This document shows, one piece after another, positions 7,358 to 15,775 of a stretch of DNA of 22,842 nt. The translations under genes and the position numbers were made by a program. Origin of the DNA: CALTSX01 sp051647685 (GTDB taxonomy: Bacteria; Chlamydiota; Chlamydiia; Chlamydiales; CALTSX01). The DNA lies in assembly GCA_051647685.1 (NCBI GenBank), contig JBOFEG010000042.1, forward strand, positions 1-22,842, read 5' to 3'. Under the pieces are notes generated by a model. It was not told where the DNA came from. It saw only the letters and a list, made by a program, of their open reading frames with translations, and did no database searches. Positions within the stretch are counted from its first letter, which is position 1. The number at the start of each line of letters is the position of its first letter.

Positions 7358-8634
7358 GCGCGCTTCTGTCTCTTTACTTTTTTTGGCAATTCATCTTCGA
7401 TCGATCGATGAATAATCCGAGCACTTCGCCTTCCTAAAAGATACAGAGAAACCCACTGTACGATTACGCTGAATCTATTTCGAAATCCGATTAAATATAC
7501 AATATGTACGGCAAGCCATGAAATCCAAGCAAAAAATCCTGTTATATGAATTTTTCCAACATATGCAATAGCTTTCCCTCTTCCAATTGTCGACATTGTT
7601 CCTTTATCTCTATATTTAAAATCAGGGCGATTATTTTTTTTACAATATTTTAAAATTTTTGCGACATGAACACCCATTTGAATAGCAACTGGTGCAACAG
7701 CGGGAAGATATGTATCATTGTGCTTGTAGGCTGCAGCATCCCCTATAACAAAGGTATGACTAAAACCAGGAATAGATAAATCCCTATTTACCAAAACTCT
7801 CCCTTGTTTATCTAAGGGAACATGTAGAGTTTTTAATAAAGCAGAAGCCTCATTTCCGGCAGCCCAAATAATATTTCTCGTTCGTATAGAGTGGCTATTT
7901 GTCTTTACTACGTGGTTCTTAATATCGAGTACTTTGTTTCCCGTAAGCACCTTTACTCCGAGTTTTTTTAAGTCTTTGGTTGCACGCAACGAAAGTTCCT
8001 TTGGGTATGAAGGAAGAACAGTATCTGATCCCTCTATTAAATAAATATTAGATTGTTCCGGATGAATATATTTAAAATCTCTATAAAGAGTTTTGTGTGA
8101 GATTTCCGCAATAGCTCCGGCCATCTCAACCCCCGTTGGACCAGCTCCAATGATCACAAAATTTAAATATTCAAGAGCCTTCTTTTTATTCAATAGTCTT
8201 TCTGCTTTTTCAAAAGAAAGAAGAATATTTTCTCGAAGGGTAATAGCATCCATTAGTGTTTTGAGTCCTGGAGCCGACTTGCTCCACTTTGCATGTCCAA
8301 AATAAGAATGATGTGCCCCAGGAGCAAGAACTAAATAATCGTAGCGAATTAGATCCCCATTTTGAAGAACTACTTGTTTTCTCTTTAGATGTACTGCTTG
8401 TACATCTCCCATAAGTATTGTTGCATTTTCCTGATTATGAAAAATCTCTCGAAGAGAAACTGCTATATCAGCTGGTGACAGAGATGCGGTAGCTACTTGA
8501 TATAACAGAGGTTGAAAAAGATGGTGATTTTTTTTATCAATAAGAGTGATTTCAAAATTGGTATTTTTCAGAGATTTAATGCATTGTAAACCTCCAAATC
8601 CACCACCTACAACTACAATACGTGGACTTCTCAT
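7354..8634 (-). CDS. ndh: Type II NADH dehydrogenase (NDH-2)
   Basis: NDH-2 is a single-subunit, non-proton-pumping FAD enzyme that passes electrons from NADH to quinone at the cytoplasmic face of the membrane. Starting at the ATG at 8634 the protein has 426 residues. The N-terminus is the FAD-binding Rossmann motif IVVVGGGFGGLQC; the NADH-binding motif is FVIIGAGPTGVEMAGAIAEI; then come NIIWAAGNEAS and the FAD contact FVIGDAAAY. The last about 60 residues contain hydrophobic and basic stretches, as in the membrane anchor of this family. I chose 8634 rather than an upstream in-frame TTG at 8652 because GAGG lies 6 nt before the ATG. Close paralogues act as flavoprotein oxidoreductases, but the motifs favour NDH-2. 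Chlamydiae lack complex I and commonly use Na+-NQR, so this would be an alternative NADH outlet. Confidence 0.85.
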   Translation of the reverse strand: MRSPRIVVVGGGFGGLQCIKSLKNTNFEITLIDKKNHHLFQPLLYQVATASLSPADIAVSLREIFHNQENATILMGDVQAVHLKRKQVVLQNGDLIRYDYLVLAPGAHHSYFGHAKWSKSAPGLKTLMDAITLRENILLSFEKAERLLNKKKALEYLNFVIIGAGPTGVEMAGAIAEISHKTLYRDFKYIHPEQSNIYLIEGSDTVLPSYPKELSLRATKDLKKLGVKVLTGNKVLDIKNHVVKTNSHSIRTRNIIWAAGNEASALLKTLHVPLDKQGRVLVNRDLSIPGFSHTFVIGDAAAYKHNDTYLPAVAPVAIQMGVHVAKILKYCKKNNRPDFKYRDKGTMSTIGRGKAIAYVGKIHITGFFAWISWLAVHIVYLIGFRNRFSVIVQWVSLYLLGRRSARIIHRSIEDELPKKVKRQKRA

Positions 8635-8764
8635 GTGTGACCTCAATATCAATTGTATATAAGTTGGGAAGTAATTCTTTTAAAGGAAATTTTGTATATT
8701 TCTAATTAAAAAAATGTTTTAATAAACTATTATTTTAGTTTTTCACGTACAGGGAAACTATATT

Positions 8765-9706
8765 ATGATTGAAGTCGGCGATTTAGTACAAAAATATGGA
8801 GAATATTTACATTTAAATTTGGTAGCAGAAAATGATGCAATGAACAAACCTATTAAATATCCTGAAGTCCAGAGACCTGGATTATCTTTGTCTGGCTATA
8901 TAAGTAGTTATTCTGAAAAACGAATTTTAATCTTTGGAAAAGTAGAGATGGAATATTTATACCATCTAGATCCAGTGATTAGAATGTCTCGGTTAAAACA
9001 AATACTTACTAGAAATATTCCAGCAGTAATTATTGCTAGACGCTATTTGCCTCCTAAAGAGGTTATCTACCTTTGCAAGCGAGAAAATATTCCACTATTT
9101 CGGACTTCCATGTCCACCATGAGCTTTCTAAACAAATTAACAGTTGTTTTATCAGAAGAATTTTCTCCAACGATTACCTGTCATGGAACTTTGGTAGAGG
9201 TATATGGTATTGGGATTCTAATCCAGGGAGATTCCTCTATTGGAAAAAGTGAAGCAGCACTCGGACTTATTGAAAGGGGACATAGACTTGTATCGGACGA
9301 TATTGTGCGCGTAAAAAAACGAGAGGGAGGCTATTTAGAGGGATCTGGACCAGATCTTACGAGACATCTATTAGAAATTCGAGGTATTGGCATTATCAAT
9401 GTGGCTCATATCTATGGAGCTGTATGTGTCAGTTGGAGTAAAAGAATTGATACAATAATTAAGTTAGAAGAATGGGATAATAATCACTTTTATGACCGAG
9501 TGGGTCTTGAGGAAAAATATTTGAACTTATCAGGTGTAAAGGTACCTTTTCTTATTCTTCCTGTTAAGCCTGGTAGGGACGTGGTTTTACTTATAGAAAC
9601 CATAGTCCTCAATTATAGATTGAAGAAAATGGGTTATAATTCTGCAAAGGAATTCAATGTAAAACTTTTAGAGGCAATTTCCAATCGACAAAAAAAACTG
9701 CCCTAA
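8765..9706 (+). CDS. hprK: HPr kinase/phosphorylase
   Basis: HprK phosphorylates HPr on a serine and reverses the reaction by phosphorolysis, gating the PTS phospho-relay by metabolic state. The 313-residue length is standard. The first about 130 residues form the N-terminal domain, then the kinase core follows: CHGTLVEVYGIG with His140, Walker A GDSSIGKS (155-162), RLVSDDIV with the Asp pair at 178-179, the family signature LEIRGIGIINV (204-214) and the late PVKPGRD loop (266-272). All the catalytic elements look intact. A short spacer (105 nt) separates it from ptsI, with a possible weak hairpin between. The HPr gene is not in this window. Starts at ATG behind AGGGA, about 9 nt upstream. 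Confidence 0.96.
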   Translation: MIEVGDLVQKYGEYLHLNLVAENDAMNKPIKYPEVQRPGLSLSGYISSYSEKRILIFGKVEMEYLYHLDPVIRMSRLKQILTRNIPAVIIARRYLPPKEVIYLCKRENIPLFRTSMSTMSFLNKLTVVLSEEFSPTITCHGTLVEVYGIGILIQGDSSIGKSEAALGLIERGHRLVSDDIVRVKKREGGYLEGSGPDLTRHLLEIRGIGIINVAHIYGAVCVSWSKRIDTIIKLEEWDNNHFYDRVGLEEKYLNLSGVKVPFLILPVKPGRDVVLLIETIVLNYRLKKMGYNSAKEFNVKLLEAISNRQKKLP

Positions 9707-9727
9707 ACGACTTTAGGAGGCTGTTTT
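9692..9727 (+). terminator. Imperfect hairpin with flanking A and T tracts after hprK
   Basis: CCTAAA at 9702-9707 pairs with TTTAGG at 9712-9717 around a 4-nt loop; the stem continues imperfectly through ACTG/CTGT and the flanking A7 and T5 tracts. It overlaps the hprK stop codon. The bulged stem could attenuate rather than block transcription into ptsI. Confidence 0.4.
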
Positions 9728-9811
9728 TAAGAAAAACACTGCAAATTAATAATCAAAAGTGAGAAAATAAATTTATTGATGAATTCATTTTCATTATTAT
9801 TTAAGGTGTGA

Positions 9812-11548
9812 ATGTCTAATCATAGTGCAACAAAAGAAGTATATATAAAAGGCATTCCAATCAGCGGCGGAATTGCTATAGGAAAATTATATTTTCTAGA
9901 TCGTCCAGATGACTCTGCGTTGCCTGATTTTCCCATTACCGATGCTGAAGTCGATAAAGAAGTTCAAAGATATAGGCGGGCTGTTTCGTCCAGTTTTCGA
10001 GATTTACATGAATTATACACGGCCTCTGCTAAGGAGGGATCCTTTGAAGCTGTGACAATTATTGATTCACATATGCAATTACTCGCCGATCCGGTCATTA
10101 CAAATTGTGTAGAACAAAAAATCCGTCAAATGCTCAGAAATGCAGAATCCGTATTTCGTTTAGTTATGTCGGAATATGAGCAGCGATTCTCTGATGTAAA
10201 AGATATATTTAAAAGAATATTGTACTATTTAATACACCCAACAGAAGTTAGAATAACAAACATTCCACAAAATTCTATTGTATTTGCATCAGAAATTTTC
10301 CCATCAGATGCGGCTGAGGCCAGTCATTGCAATGTTTCCGCCTTTATTACAAAATTTGGTGGCAATACCTCGCATACTGCATTGATTGCGAGATCCAAGG
10401 GAATTCCATTCATTGCTGGAATAGATGTTCAAACACTTACAGAATATATTTCATCAGATGTCATTATGGATGGAAAAACAGGGAAAATTATTATTAACCC
10501 ATGTAATTCTACGCTAGAAGAATATCGTGTCTTGCAACAGGCATCATCTATACAATATGTAGAAAAAATAGAGCAGAATCCTCAGACTTTGGATGGATAT
10601 AAAATTAATGTACTTGCGAATATTGAAAGTTTAGAAGATTTTGATGCATTAGAAAAATGCCATGTTAGCGGTATTGGTCTCGTTCGATCTGAATTTTTAT
10701 TTCTACATAAAGATCTCTATTCTTTTTCAGAAACAGAACAACTAAGTGTATACCGGAAAATCTTGAGTAAAGCTTACGATTTACCGATTATATTCCGAGT
10801 ATTTGACTTCGGAGGAGATAAAAACGCAACCAATGCTCCTATAAGAGATTTTGAAGAACCAAATCCGGCGCTTGGTTGTCGAGCTATTCGTTATTTATTA
10901 CGTCATAGAGATATTTTTCGTACACAGATTAGAGCTATTGTACGAGCCAATTTTGAACAAAACAGATCTGTTTGGCTATTGCTACCTTTGATTACAGATA
11001 TAGAGGAACTCAGACAAGCGAAAGAATTTATTCGTAATATAGAACAAGAACTCATAGAAGAAGGGATTCCTCTTGTTACAAAAATGCCAATTGGATCCAT
11101 GATAGAAGTCCCATCCGCTGTCCTTATATGTGATTTGATTACGAAAGAAAGCGATTTTTTATCCATTGGAACCAATGATTTAATGCAGTACACACTCGCA
11201 ACAGATCGATGTAATCCAGGTATGCAAGATGATTGCCGTTCTGCTCATCCAAGTATACTTCGGATGATTAAAATGATTGTTAACCATGCTAATGTTGAAA
11301 ATCGATATGTTGAACTTTGTGGAGAAATGGCATCTCATCCATTTTTCACAGCTTGCCTGCTCGGTATTGGGATTATGAATTTCTCTTGTTCTCCTCGATA
11401 TATTCCAATGTTGAAGAAGACTATCTCGAATATATCAATGAAAGATGCCAGAAAACTCGCAGAAACAATTTTTGGTCTTTCGACCTCTACAGAAATTTAT
11501 AATCTACTAAAAAATCGATACCAACAATTTGAGTGTCTTAATCTTTAA
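9812..11548 (+). CDS. ptsI: PTS enzyme I (phosphoenolpyruvate-protein phosphotransferase)
   Basis: Enzyme I takes phosphate from phosphoenolpyruvate and passes it to HPr. At 578 residues it matches the classical PtsI and has no N-terminal GAF domain, so it is not the PtsP form. The swivelling domain holds the phospho-histidine motif GGNTSHTALIAR (His188). The PEP-binding barrel shows GIGLVRSEFLF (Arg292), FRVFDFGGDK, GSMIEVPSA, SIGTNDLMQYTLATDR and ELCGEMA with the catalytic Cys503. AAGGTG lies just upstream of the ATG. It follows hprK in the same direction, while HPr is elsewhere. No sugar-specific EII genes are present here, and I recall chlamydiae coupling this relay only to regulatory EIIA-Ntr proteins, so a regulatory rather than transport role is likely. 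The stop abuts the stop of ybaB. Confidence 0.96.
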   Translation: MSNHSATKEVYIKGIPISGGIAIGKLYFLDRPDDSALPDFPITDAEVDKEVQRYRRAVSSSFRDLHELYTASAKEGSFEAVTIIDSHMQLLADPVITNCVEQKIRQMLRNAESVFRLVMSEYEQRFSDVKDIFKRILYYLIHPTEVRITNIPQNSIVFASEIFPSDAAEASHCNVSAFITKFGGNTSHTALIARSKGIPFIAGIDVQTLTEYISSDVIMDGKTGKIIINPCNSTLEEYRVLQQASSIQYVEKIEQNPQTLDGYKINVLANIESLEDFDALEKCHVSGIGLVRSEFLFLHKDLYSFSETEQLSVYRKILSKAYDLPIIFRVFDFGGDKNATNAPIRDFEEPNPALGCRAIRYLLRHRDIFRTQIRAIVRANFEQNRSVWLLLPLITDIEELRQAKEFIRNIEQELIEEGIPLVTKMPIGSMIEVPSAVLICDLITKESDFLSIGTNDLMQYTLATDRCNPGMQDDCRSAHPSILRMIKMIVNHANVENRYVELCGEMASHPFFTACLLGIGIMNFSCSPRYIPMLKKTISNISMKDARKLAETIFGLSTSTEIYNLLKNRYQQFECLNL

Positions 11549-11854
11549 TTATAGAGAATTAAAAAAAGACAGCCCTCCGATCGGAGAATCTAGGTTTTTC
11601 TCATCGATTTGTCGGAGCGCATCTTGAAATGCTGCTACAATTAGATCTTGCAAACCGTCAACATCATTTGGAACTACACAATCAGGATGGATTATAATAT
11701 TTTGTAATTCCTTTTTTCCGTTTAAAGTCACTTTAACTAAATTATTTCCAGCAGAACCTGTTACTAATAATTTCGATTGTTCCAATTCTATTTTTTTCAT
11801 TTGGTCTTCGAGATTTCGTGCTTGTTTTTTTGCTTTAGAAAATCCGCTGCCCAT
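11549..11854 (-). CDS. ybaB: YbaB/EbfC nucleoid-associated protein
   Basis: This 101-residue protein has the YbaB/EbfC layout. A long amphipathic N-terminal helix (KAKKQARNLEDQMKKIELE) is followed by a beta-rich core (VTGSAGNNLVKVTLNGKKEL) and an acidic C-terminal helix (DGLQDLIVAAFQDAL). YbaB forms tweezer-shaped dimers that bind DNA and influence nucleoid shape and gene expression. It lies 23 nt after dnaX in the same direction, the widely conserved dnaX-ybaB pair; the usual third partner recR is not next to it. The ATG at 11854 is preceded by a TAAGGA-type site. Confidence 0.93.
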   Translation of the reverse strand: MGSGFSKAKKQARNLEDQMKKIELEQSKLLVTGSAGNNLVKVTLNGKKELQNIIIHPDCVVPNDVDGLQDLIVAAFQDALRQIDEKNLDSPIGGLSFFNSL

Positions 11855-11877
11855 AAAACATCCTTATAGTAAGATAA

Positions 11878-13128
11878 TTATCTTTTTATTATTCCGTTTA
11901 ACTCAACTGCTGCAAACTGTAGTAATGTATCATAATCTTTTTCTAAAAGAGGTTTTACGGGTTGCTCAAATTGTTTTGTATCGGATGATACACCCGGTTG
12001 CAATCTCTTTTCCAATTCTAATAACCGCACAGTTAAATCCTGCAGAGTAGGTTCTCTAACCATTTTGATAATATGAAGAAGTATTACTTCTATTGCTACT
12101 TTATGATTTTTATACTTTGAGATATACTGTATGCAGGAAAATAAATAATCTAATATGGCTGTGCATTGTTCTTTAGTATATATATTACAAGATCGCGGAT
12201 CTGCTAAGTTTTCAGAGACTCCTAACTGATATTGAATAATTTCGCTATAATGAATCATTAAGTTTTCAATCCATACAGATACACTTCCACCACTTAAAAA
12301 GAGTTTTTGAGATAAAGAAAATACCAGTGAAGAATCACCGGATTCTACTATTTTATCAAATTCAAAAAGAAGTTTTCTGTCTAAAGATCCTATAATCTGC
12401 ATTATAGACTCCTCTGTAATTGATCCTACTGTAAAGCAAAATACTTGATCGAATAAAGATTCTGCATCTCGTAGACTCCCATCTGCATGTCGTACAATTA
12501 ATTCTAACCCCGACTCAGTTATATGGCATCCCAATTCTTTACTGATTAGTTTTAGTTTTGAAGCAATAGATGCCGGGGAAACTTTTTTCAAATCAAATCG
12601 TTGACATCTACTGAGAATAGTAGGGGGGACTTTATGAGGTTCTGTTGTGGCAAATAGAAATTTGATGGAGGGAGGTGGTTCTTCTAATGTTTTTAATAGA
12701 GCATTAAATGCTTCCTTTGTGAGCATATGGACTTCATCAATAATATATATTTTGTATTGTCCTTGTGAAGGAGAATACCTAGCAGATTCGTTCAAATTTC
12801 GAATGTCATCAATACCTCTATGGGAAGCGCCATCAATTTCTAATATATTCAGAGAATTGCCTATTTGAATTTCTCTGCAAGAAATACATGAATTACAGGG
12901 TTCACAATTTATAGATAATTTTTTACAATTAATGGCTTTTGCAAAAAGTCTCGCAATAGTTGTTTTTCCCGTTCCTTTAGTTCCTGTAAAAATATAAGCA
13001 TGAGCGATTAAATGCTGTAAAATAGCATTTTTTAAGGTAGTAACTATAGCAGATTGATCATAGACCTCTTCAAACTGCATAGGTCGATAATTTCGAGTCT
13101 GCCATTCTTTATTAGAGGGATTATTCAT
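11878..13128 (-). CDS. dnaX: DNA polymerase III clamp-loader subunit gamma/tau (short form)
   Basis: DnaX is the ATPase core of the clamp loader that places the sliding clamp on primed DNA. The 416 residues contain Walker A GTKGTGKTT (49-57), a zinc module with Cys at 68, 75, 78, 81 and 84, the loop EIDGASHRGIDDIR, Walker B/DExH IIDEVHML (129-136), sensor-1 LFATTEP and the SRC motif at 173-175 (LSRCQRFDL). After the oligomerisation domain III the protein ends soon, so the long tau extension that contacts helicase and polymerase in E. coli is missing. I recall chlamydiae carrying two dnaX-like genes, so a second copy may exist elsewhere. It heads the dnaX-ybaB pair and diverges from the HD phosphodiesterase gene across a 145-nt gap. 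Confidence 0.93.
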   Translation of the reverse strand: MNNPSNKEWQTRNYRPMQFEEVYDQSAIVTTLKNAILQHLIAHAYIFTGTKGTGKTTIARLFAKAINCKKLSINCEPCNSCISCREIQIGNSLNILEIDGASHRGIDDIRNLNESARYSPSQGQYKIYIIDEVHMLTKEAFNALLKTLEEPPPSIKFLFATTEPHKVPPTILSRCQRFDLKKVSPASIASKLKLISKELGCHITESGLELIVRHADGSLRDAESLFDQVFCFTVGSITEESIMQIIGSLDRKLLFEFDKIVESGDSSLVFSLSQKLFLSGGSVSVWIENLMIHYSEIIQYQLGVSENLADPRSCNIYTKEQCTAILDYLFSCIQYISKYKNHKVAIEVILLHIIKMVREPTLQDLTVRLLELEKRLQPGVSSDTKQFEQPVKPLLEKDYDTLLQFAAVELNGIIKR

Positions 13129-13273
13129 AATTATAATTTTGGCTAATCAGAGAATTTCTAATTATATCAAATCGATGAAAAATTTTAAGTATTTTATTTC
13201 CAGGAAGAATTTTCTTTTTTTTGAGGAAAAAAAATTGTAAAATAATAGGAAGAAATATTCATTTTAGTTTCTT

Positions 13274-15385
13274 ATGGTAATTCTTCATAAAAAAAAATGG
13301 AATCGGTTGGCACAAACTGTGCAGGACATAGATTTCTGGTGGCGTATACTAATAGCGCTTATATTAATCACCGTACTTACCTTATTTATTCATACTCGGG
13401 AAGTTCGAGTAGAATCAATTCAAGTAGATCAGTTAGCGAAGAATTATATAATTGCACAAGTTGATTTCACTTTTCCAGATGAGGCAACTACAGCCGTGAC
13501 AAAACAAGAAGCTATAAGGGAAATATCTACTATTTATTCGTTAGATCCTAGAGAAATTAAAAAAGAAAAGAATTTTTTTCGAAAATCTCTTGTAAGAAAT
13601 GATGACTGGAAGAGACTAAACATTCATGCGTCATCGACGGATATTAATTCTATATTGGATCTTTTAGAAAATTATTTATTGCATAGTCGATTTACTGATG
13701 AAAGAACTCTTAGGAGAATTCAAGAAATACCGATGCCTATTCGTGAATACTATGTATGTTCTCCTAGATCAAACCAAACATCTCTTCCAGGGGGGGTGTG
13801 GAATAATTTACAAGAAGTAATCTTAAGTCAAATCTCTATCGATCCCGTTATTGTGGATTATATAATCCATTTCTATCGCAATATAGAATGGAGATTATCA
13901 CCTGATCCATTAAAACAACGTGAAATTATGCAGGCAATTGAGGCTTTTGTTCCAATAGAATATACAAATATAAAATCTGGGTATCATATTCTATCACAAG
14001 GAGATCGCATTACTTCAAGACATGTAGCCATGGTACAAGCTATGAAAAAAGCCCTAACCGAGCAAAGAAATCTTTGGCATCCCGTAACAATATTTGGAAG
14101 TCTTTTATTTGCATCCTTAGTTGTAATTATTAGCAGTATTTATTTTAAAAAATATGAAGCCGAATTTTGGAATTCTTTAGATCATATCATCTTATTTTCT
14201 ACTGTAATTATCTTTTTATTGCTTGCCGCAAAGGGAATTGAATATCTACTCGTGGCAAATACGACCAAACTACAGGAAATTATACGCTATCCTATTTTTA
14301 CTCCATTTGCGGGAGTTCTTCTGTGTGTTTTAATCAGTCCATCCATTGCTTTTTATGCAGTTACAATAGTCACAATTCTAATGGGAGTGTCGCTTGCTAT
14401 CGATCATGATCATTTTGTAATGATTAATTTTATTACAGGCCTAGTAGCCATTTTATTCTCACAAAGCCTTCGCCGTAGAAAAGAAATGTTTGCTGTCATG
14501 AATAAGGTATGGTTAAGTGCTTTATCTGTTGTAATAGGATTTCATTTATTAGAAGGAAGCATATGGAGCTCTATGCTTCTTATAGACATATTTACAACTC
14601 TTGGATTTACACTATTAATTACTATTTTGATACTCGGTCTTCTACCTGTTCTCGAATCATTATTTCATAGTATGACAAATATTACGCTAATGGAGTATAT
14701 GGATCCAAGTACTGAATTATTGAAAAAGTTGAGTATAGAGGCTCCGGGAACATATCAGCATTGTTTAGTTGTTGGTACACTTGCAGAATCAGCTGCTCAA
14801 TCGATTGGAGCGAATGGGCTTTTTTGTAGAGTTGCTACCTTATATCACGATATAGGCAAATTGAATAATCCTCATTATTTTACAGAAAATCAAACTGGCG
14901 ACTTCAACATCCATCAACTTTTGACTCCAATCGAATCGACACAAGTTATTTTATCTCATGTGTCAGATGGGTGTATGATGGCGAAAAAATATAAGTTACC
15001 TTCTGGTTTTATAGATGTGATTCGGGAACATCACGGAACTACGCTTGTTTACTATTTTTATGCAAAACAATTAGAAATGATGGGTGGAGATGCGGCTCGA
15101 GTAGATGAAATGCAATTTCGATATCCAGGTCCGAGGCCTAAAACCAAAGAGTCTGCAATCATTATGATTGCAGATAAAATTGAAGCAGCATCTCGCTCAA
15201 TGGAAGAGATTACTCAAAAAAATTTGACTAACATAGTAGACCGATTAATTAATGATAAAATCAAAGAGGGACAATTTGATGACTGTAAGCTTACTTTTGA
15301 GGAACTCGGAATTGTCAAAAAAAGTATCATTAACACATTAATTATTGCAAGACATTTGCGCGTTAAATATCCAGAAAAAACTTAA
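13274..15385 (+). CDS. pgpH: Membrane HD phosphodiesterase of the 7TMR-HD/PgpH family (probable c-di-AMP hydrolase)
   Basis: The 703-residue protein starts with one membrane segment (about 24-40), followed by an extracytoplasmic domain of about 230 residues. Seven hydrophobic segments follow (about 275-465), then a cytoplasmic HD domain. HD-domain metal ligands are visible: His496 in TYQHCLVVG, His525-Asp526 in YHDIGKLNNP, then SHVSDG and REHHGT. This is the layout of Listeria PgpH, which cleaves the second messenger c-di-AMP to pApA. Chlamydia trachomatis is reported to make c-di-AMP, so the substrate is a reasonable inference rather than a certainty. The gene is divergent from dnaX. The start ATG has no obvious Shine-Dalgarno site. 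A small gene follows 7 nt after the stop and is probably cotranscribed. Confidence 0.88.
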   Translation: MVILHKKKWNRLAQTVQDIDFWWRILIALILITVLTLFIHTREVRVESIQVDQLAKNYIIAQVDFTFPDEATTAVTKQEAIREISTIYSLDPREIKKEKNFFRKSLVRNDDWKRLNIHASSTDINSILDLLENYLLHSRFTDERTLRRIQEIPMPIREYYVCSPRSNQTSLPGGVWNNLQEVILSQISIDPVIVDYIIHFYRNIEWRLSPDPLKQREIMQAIEAFVPIEYTNIKSGYHILSQGDRITSRHVAMVQAMKKALTEQRNLWHPVTIFGSLLFASLVVIISSIYFKKYEAEFWNSLDHIILFSTVIIFLLLAAKGIEYLLVANTTKLQEIIRYPIFTPFAGVLLCVLISPSIAFYAVTIVTILMGVSLAIDHDHFVMINFITGLVAILFSQSLRRRKEMFAVMNKVWLSALSVVIGFHLLEGSIWSSMLLIDIFTTLGFTLLITILILGLLPVLESLFHSMTNITLMEYMDPSTELLKKLSIEAPGTYQHCLVVGTLAESAAQSIGANGLFCRVATLYHDIGKLNNPHYFTENQTGDFNIHQLLTPIESTQVILSHVSDGCMMAKKYKLPSGFIDVIREHHGTTLVYYFYAKQLEMMGGDAARVDEMQFRYPGPRPKTKESAIIMIADKIEAASRSMEEITQKNLTNIVDRLINDKIKEGQFDDCKLTFEELGIVKKSIINTLIIARHLRVKYPEKT

Positions 15386-15392
15386 AATAACC

Positions 15393-15707
15393 ATGAAAAA
15401 AATAAGTTCTGAAGTAGTAGAAAAGTTTAATCGATTACATAAAGAATTCCATCAAAGTTATAATGAGGAGAGCGCTAAAAAATTATTAAATTTTTTTCAA
15501 GATCCTGAAACATTTGTGACAGCTAGGAAATGTGCGAGGAATAATCCACATCCTCTTACTCATCAAAATTTTGAAAGTGATTGGGAAGCTGTCCAAATTT
15601 CTTTAAAAAATTGGATAGGAAAAAAAGTAGATTTATCTGTTCCATTAAAATTTTTACATGATATTAAAATATGGATTTCCTTAGATTCCATATTTTTCAA
15701 TGATTAA
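15393..15707 (+). CDS. Small uncharacterised protein, probably coupled to the HD phosphodiesterase gene
   Basis: The 104-residue protein begins at ATG 15393, 7 nt after the pgpH stop, so translational coupling is likely. An upstream in-frame TTG at 15345 lies inside pgpH and is less likely as a start. The sequence is soluble, mixed-charge and mostly helical-looking: an N-terminal basic/amphipathic helix (VVEKFNRLHKEFHQSYNEES), then LNFFQDPETFVTARKCARN, and a C-terminal half with DWEAVQISLKNWIG. There is no signal peptide, membrane segment or motif I recognise. Conservation of the pairing in relatives would support a role tied to the upstream enzyme; from this sequence alone the function is unknown. 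Confidence 0.6.
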   Translation: MKKISSEVVEKFNRLHKEFHQSYNEESAKKLLNFFQDPETFVTARKCARNNPHPLTHQNFESDWEAVQISLKNWIGKKVDLSVPLKFLHDIKIWISLDSIFFND

Positions 15708-15775
15708 TTAGATATATCATTAATATAAATTTTTTTTCATTTCTTCTGAAAAAAGATCATCACGGAGTAAATTAA

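Noticed and set aside
11317..11502. Second plus-strand ORF inside ptsI
   Set aside because: It is an out-of-frame shadow of the enzyme I C-terminal coding region.
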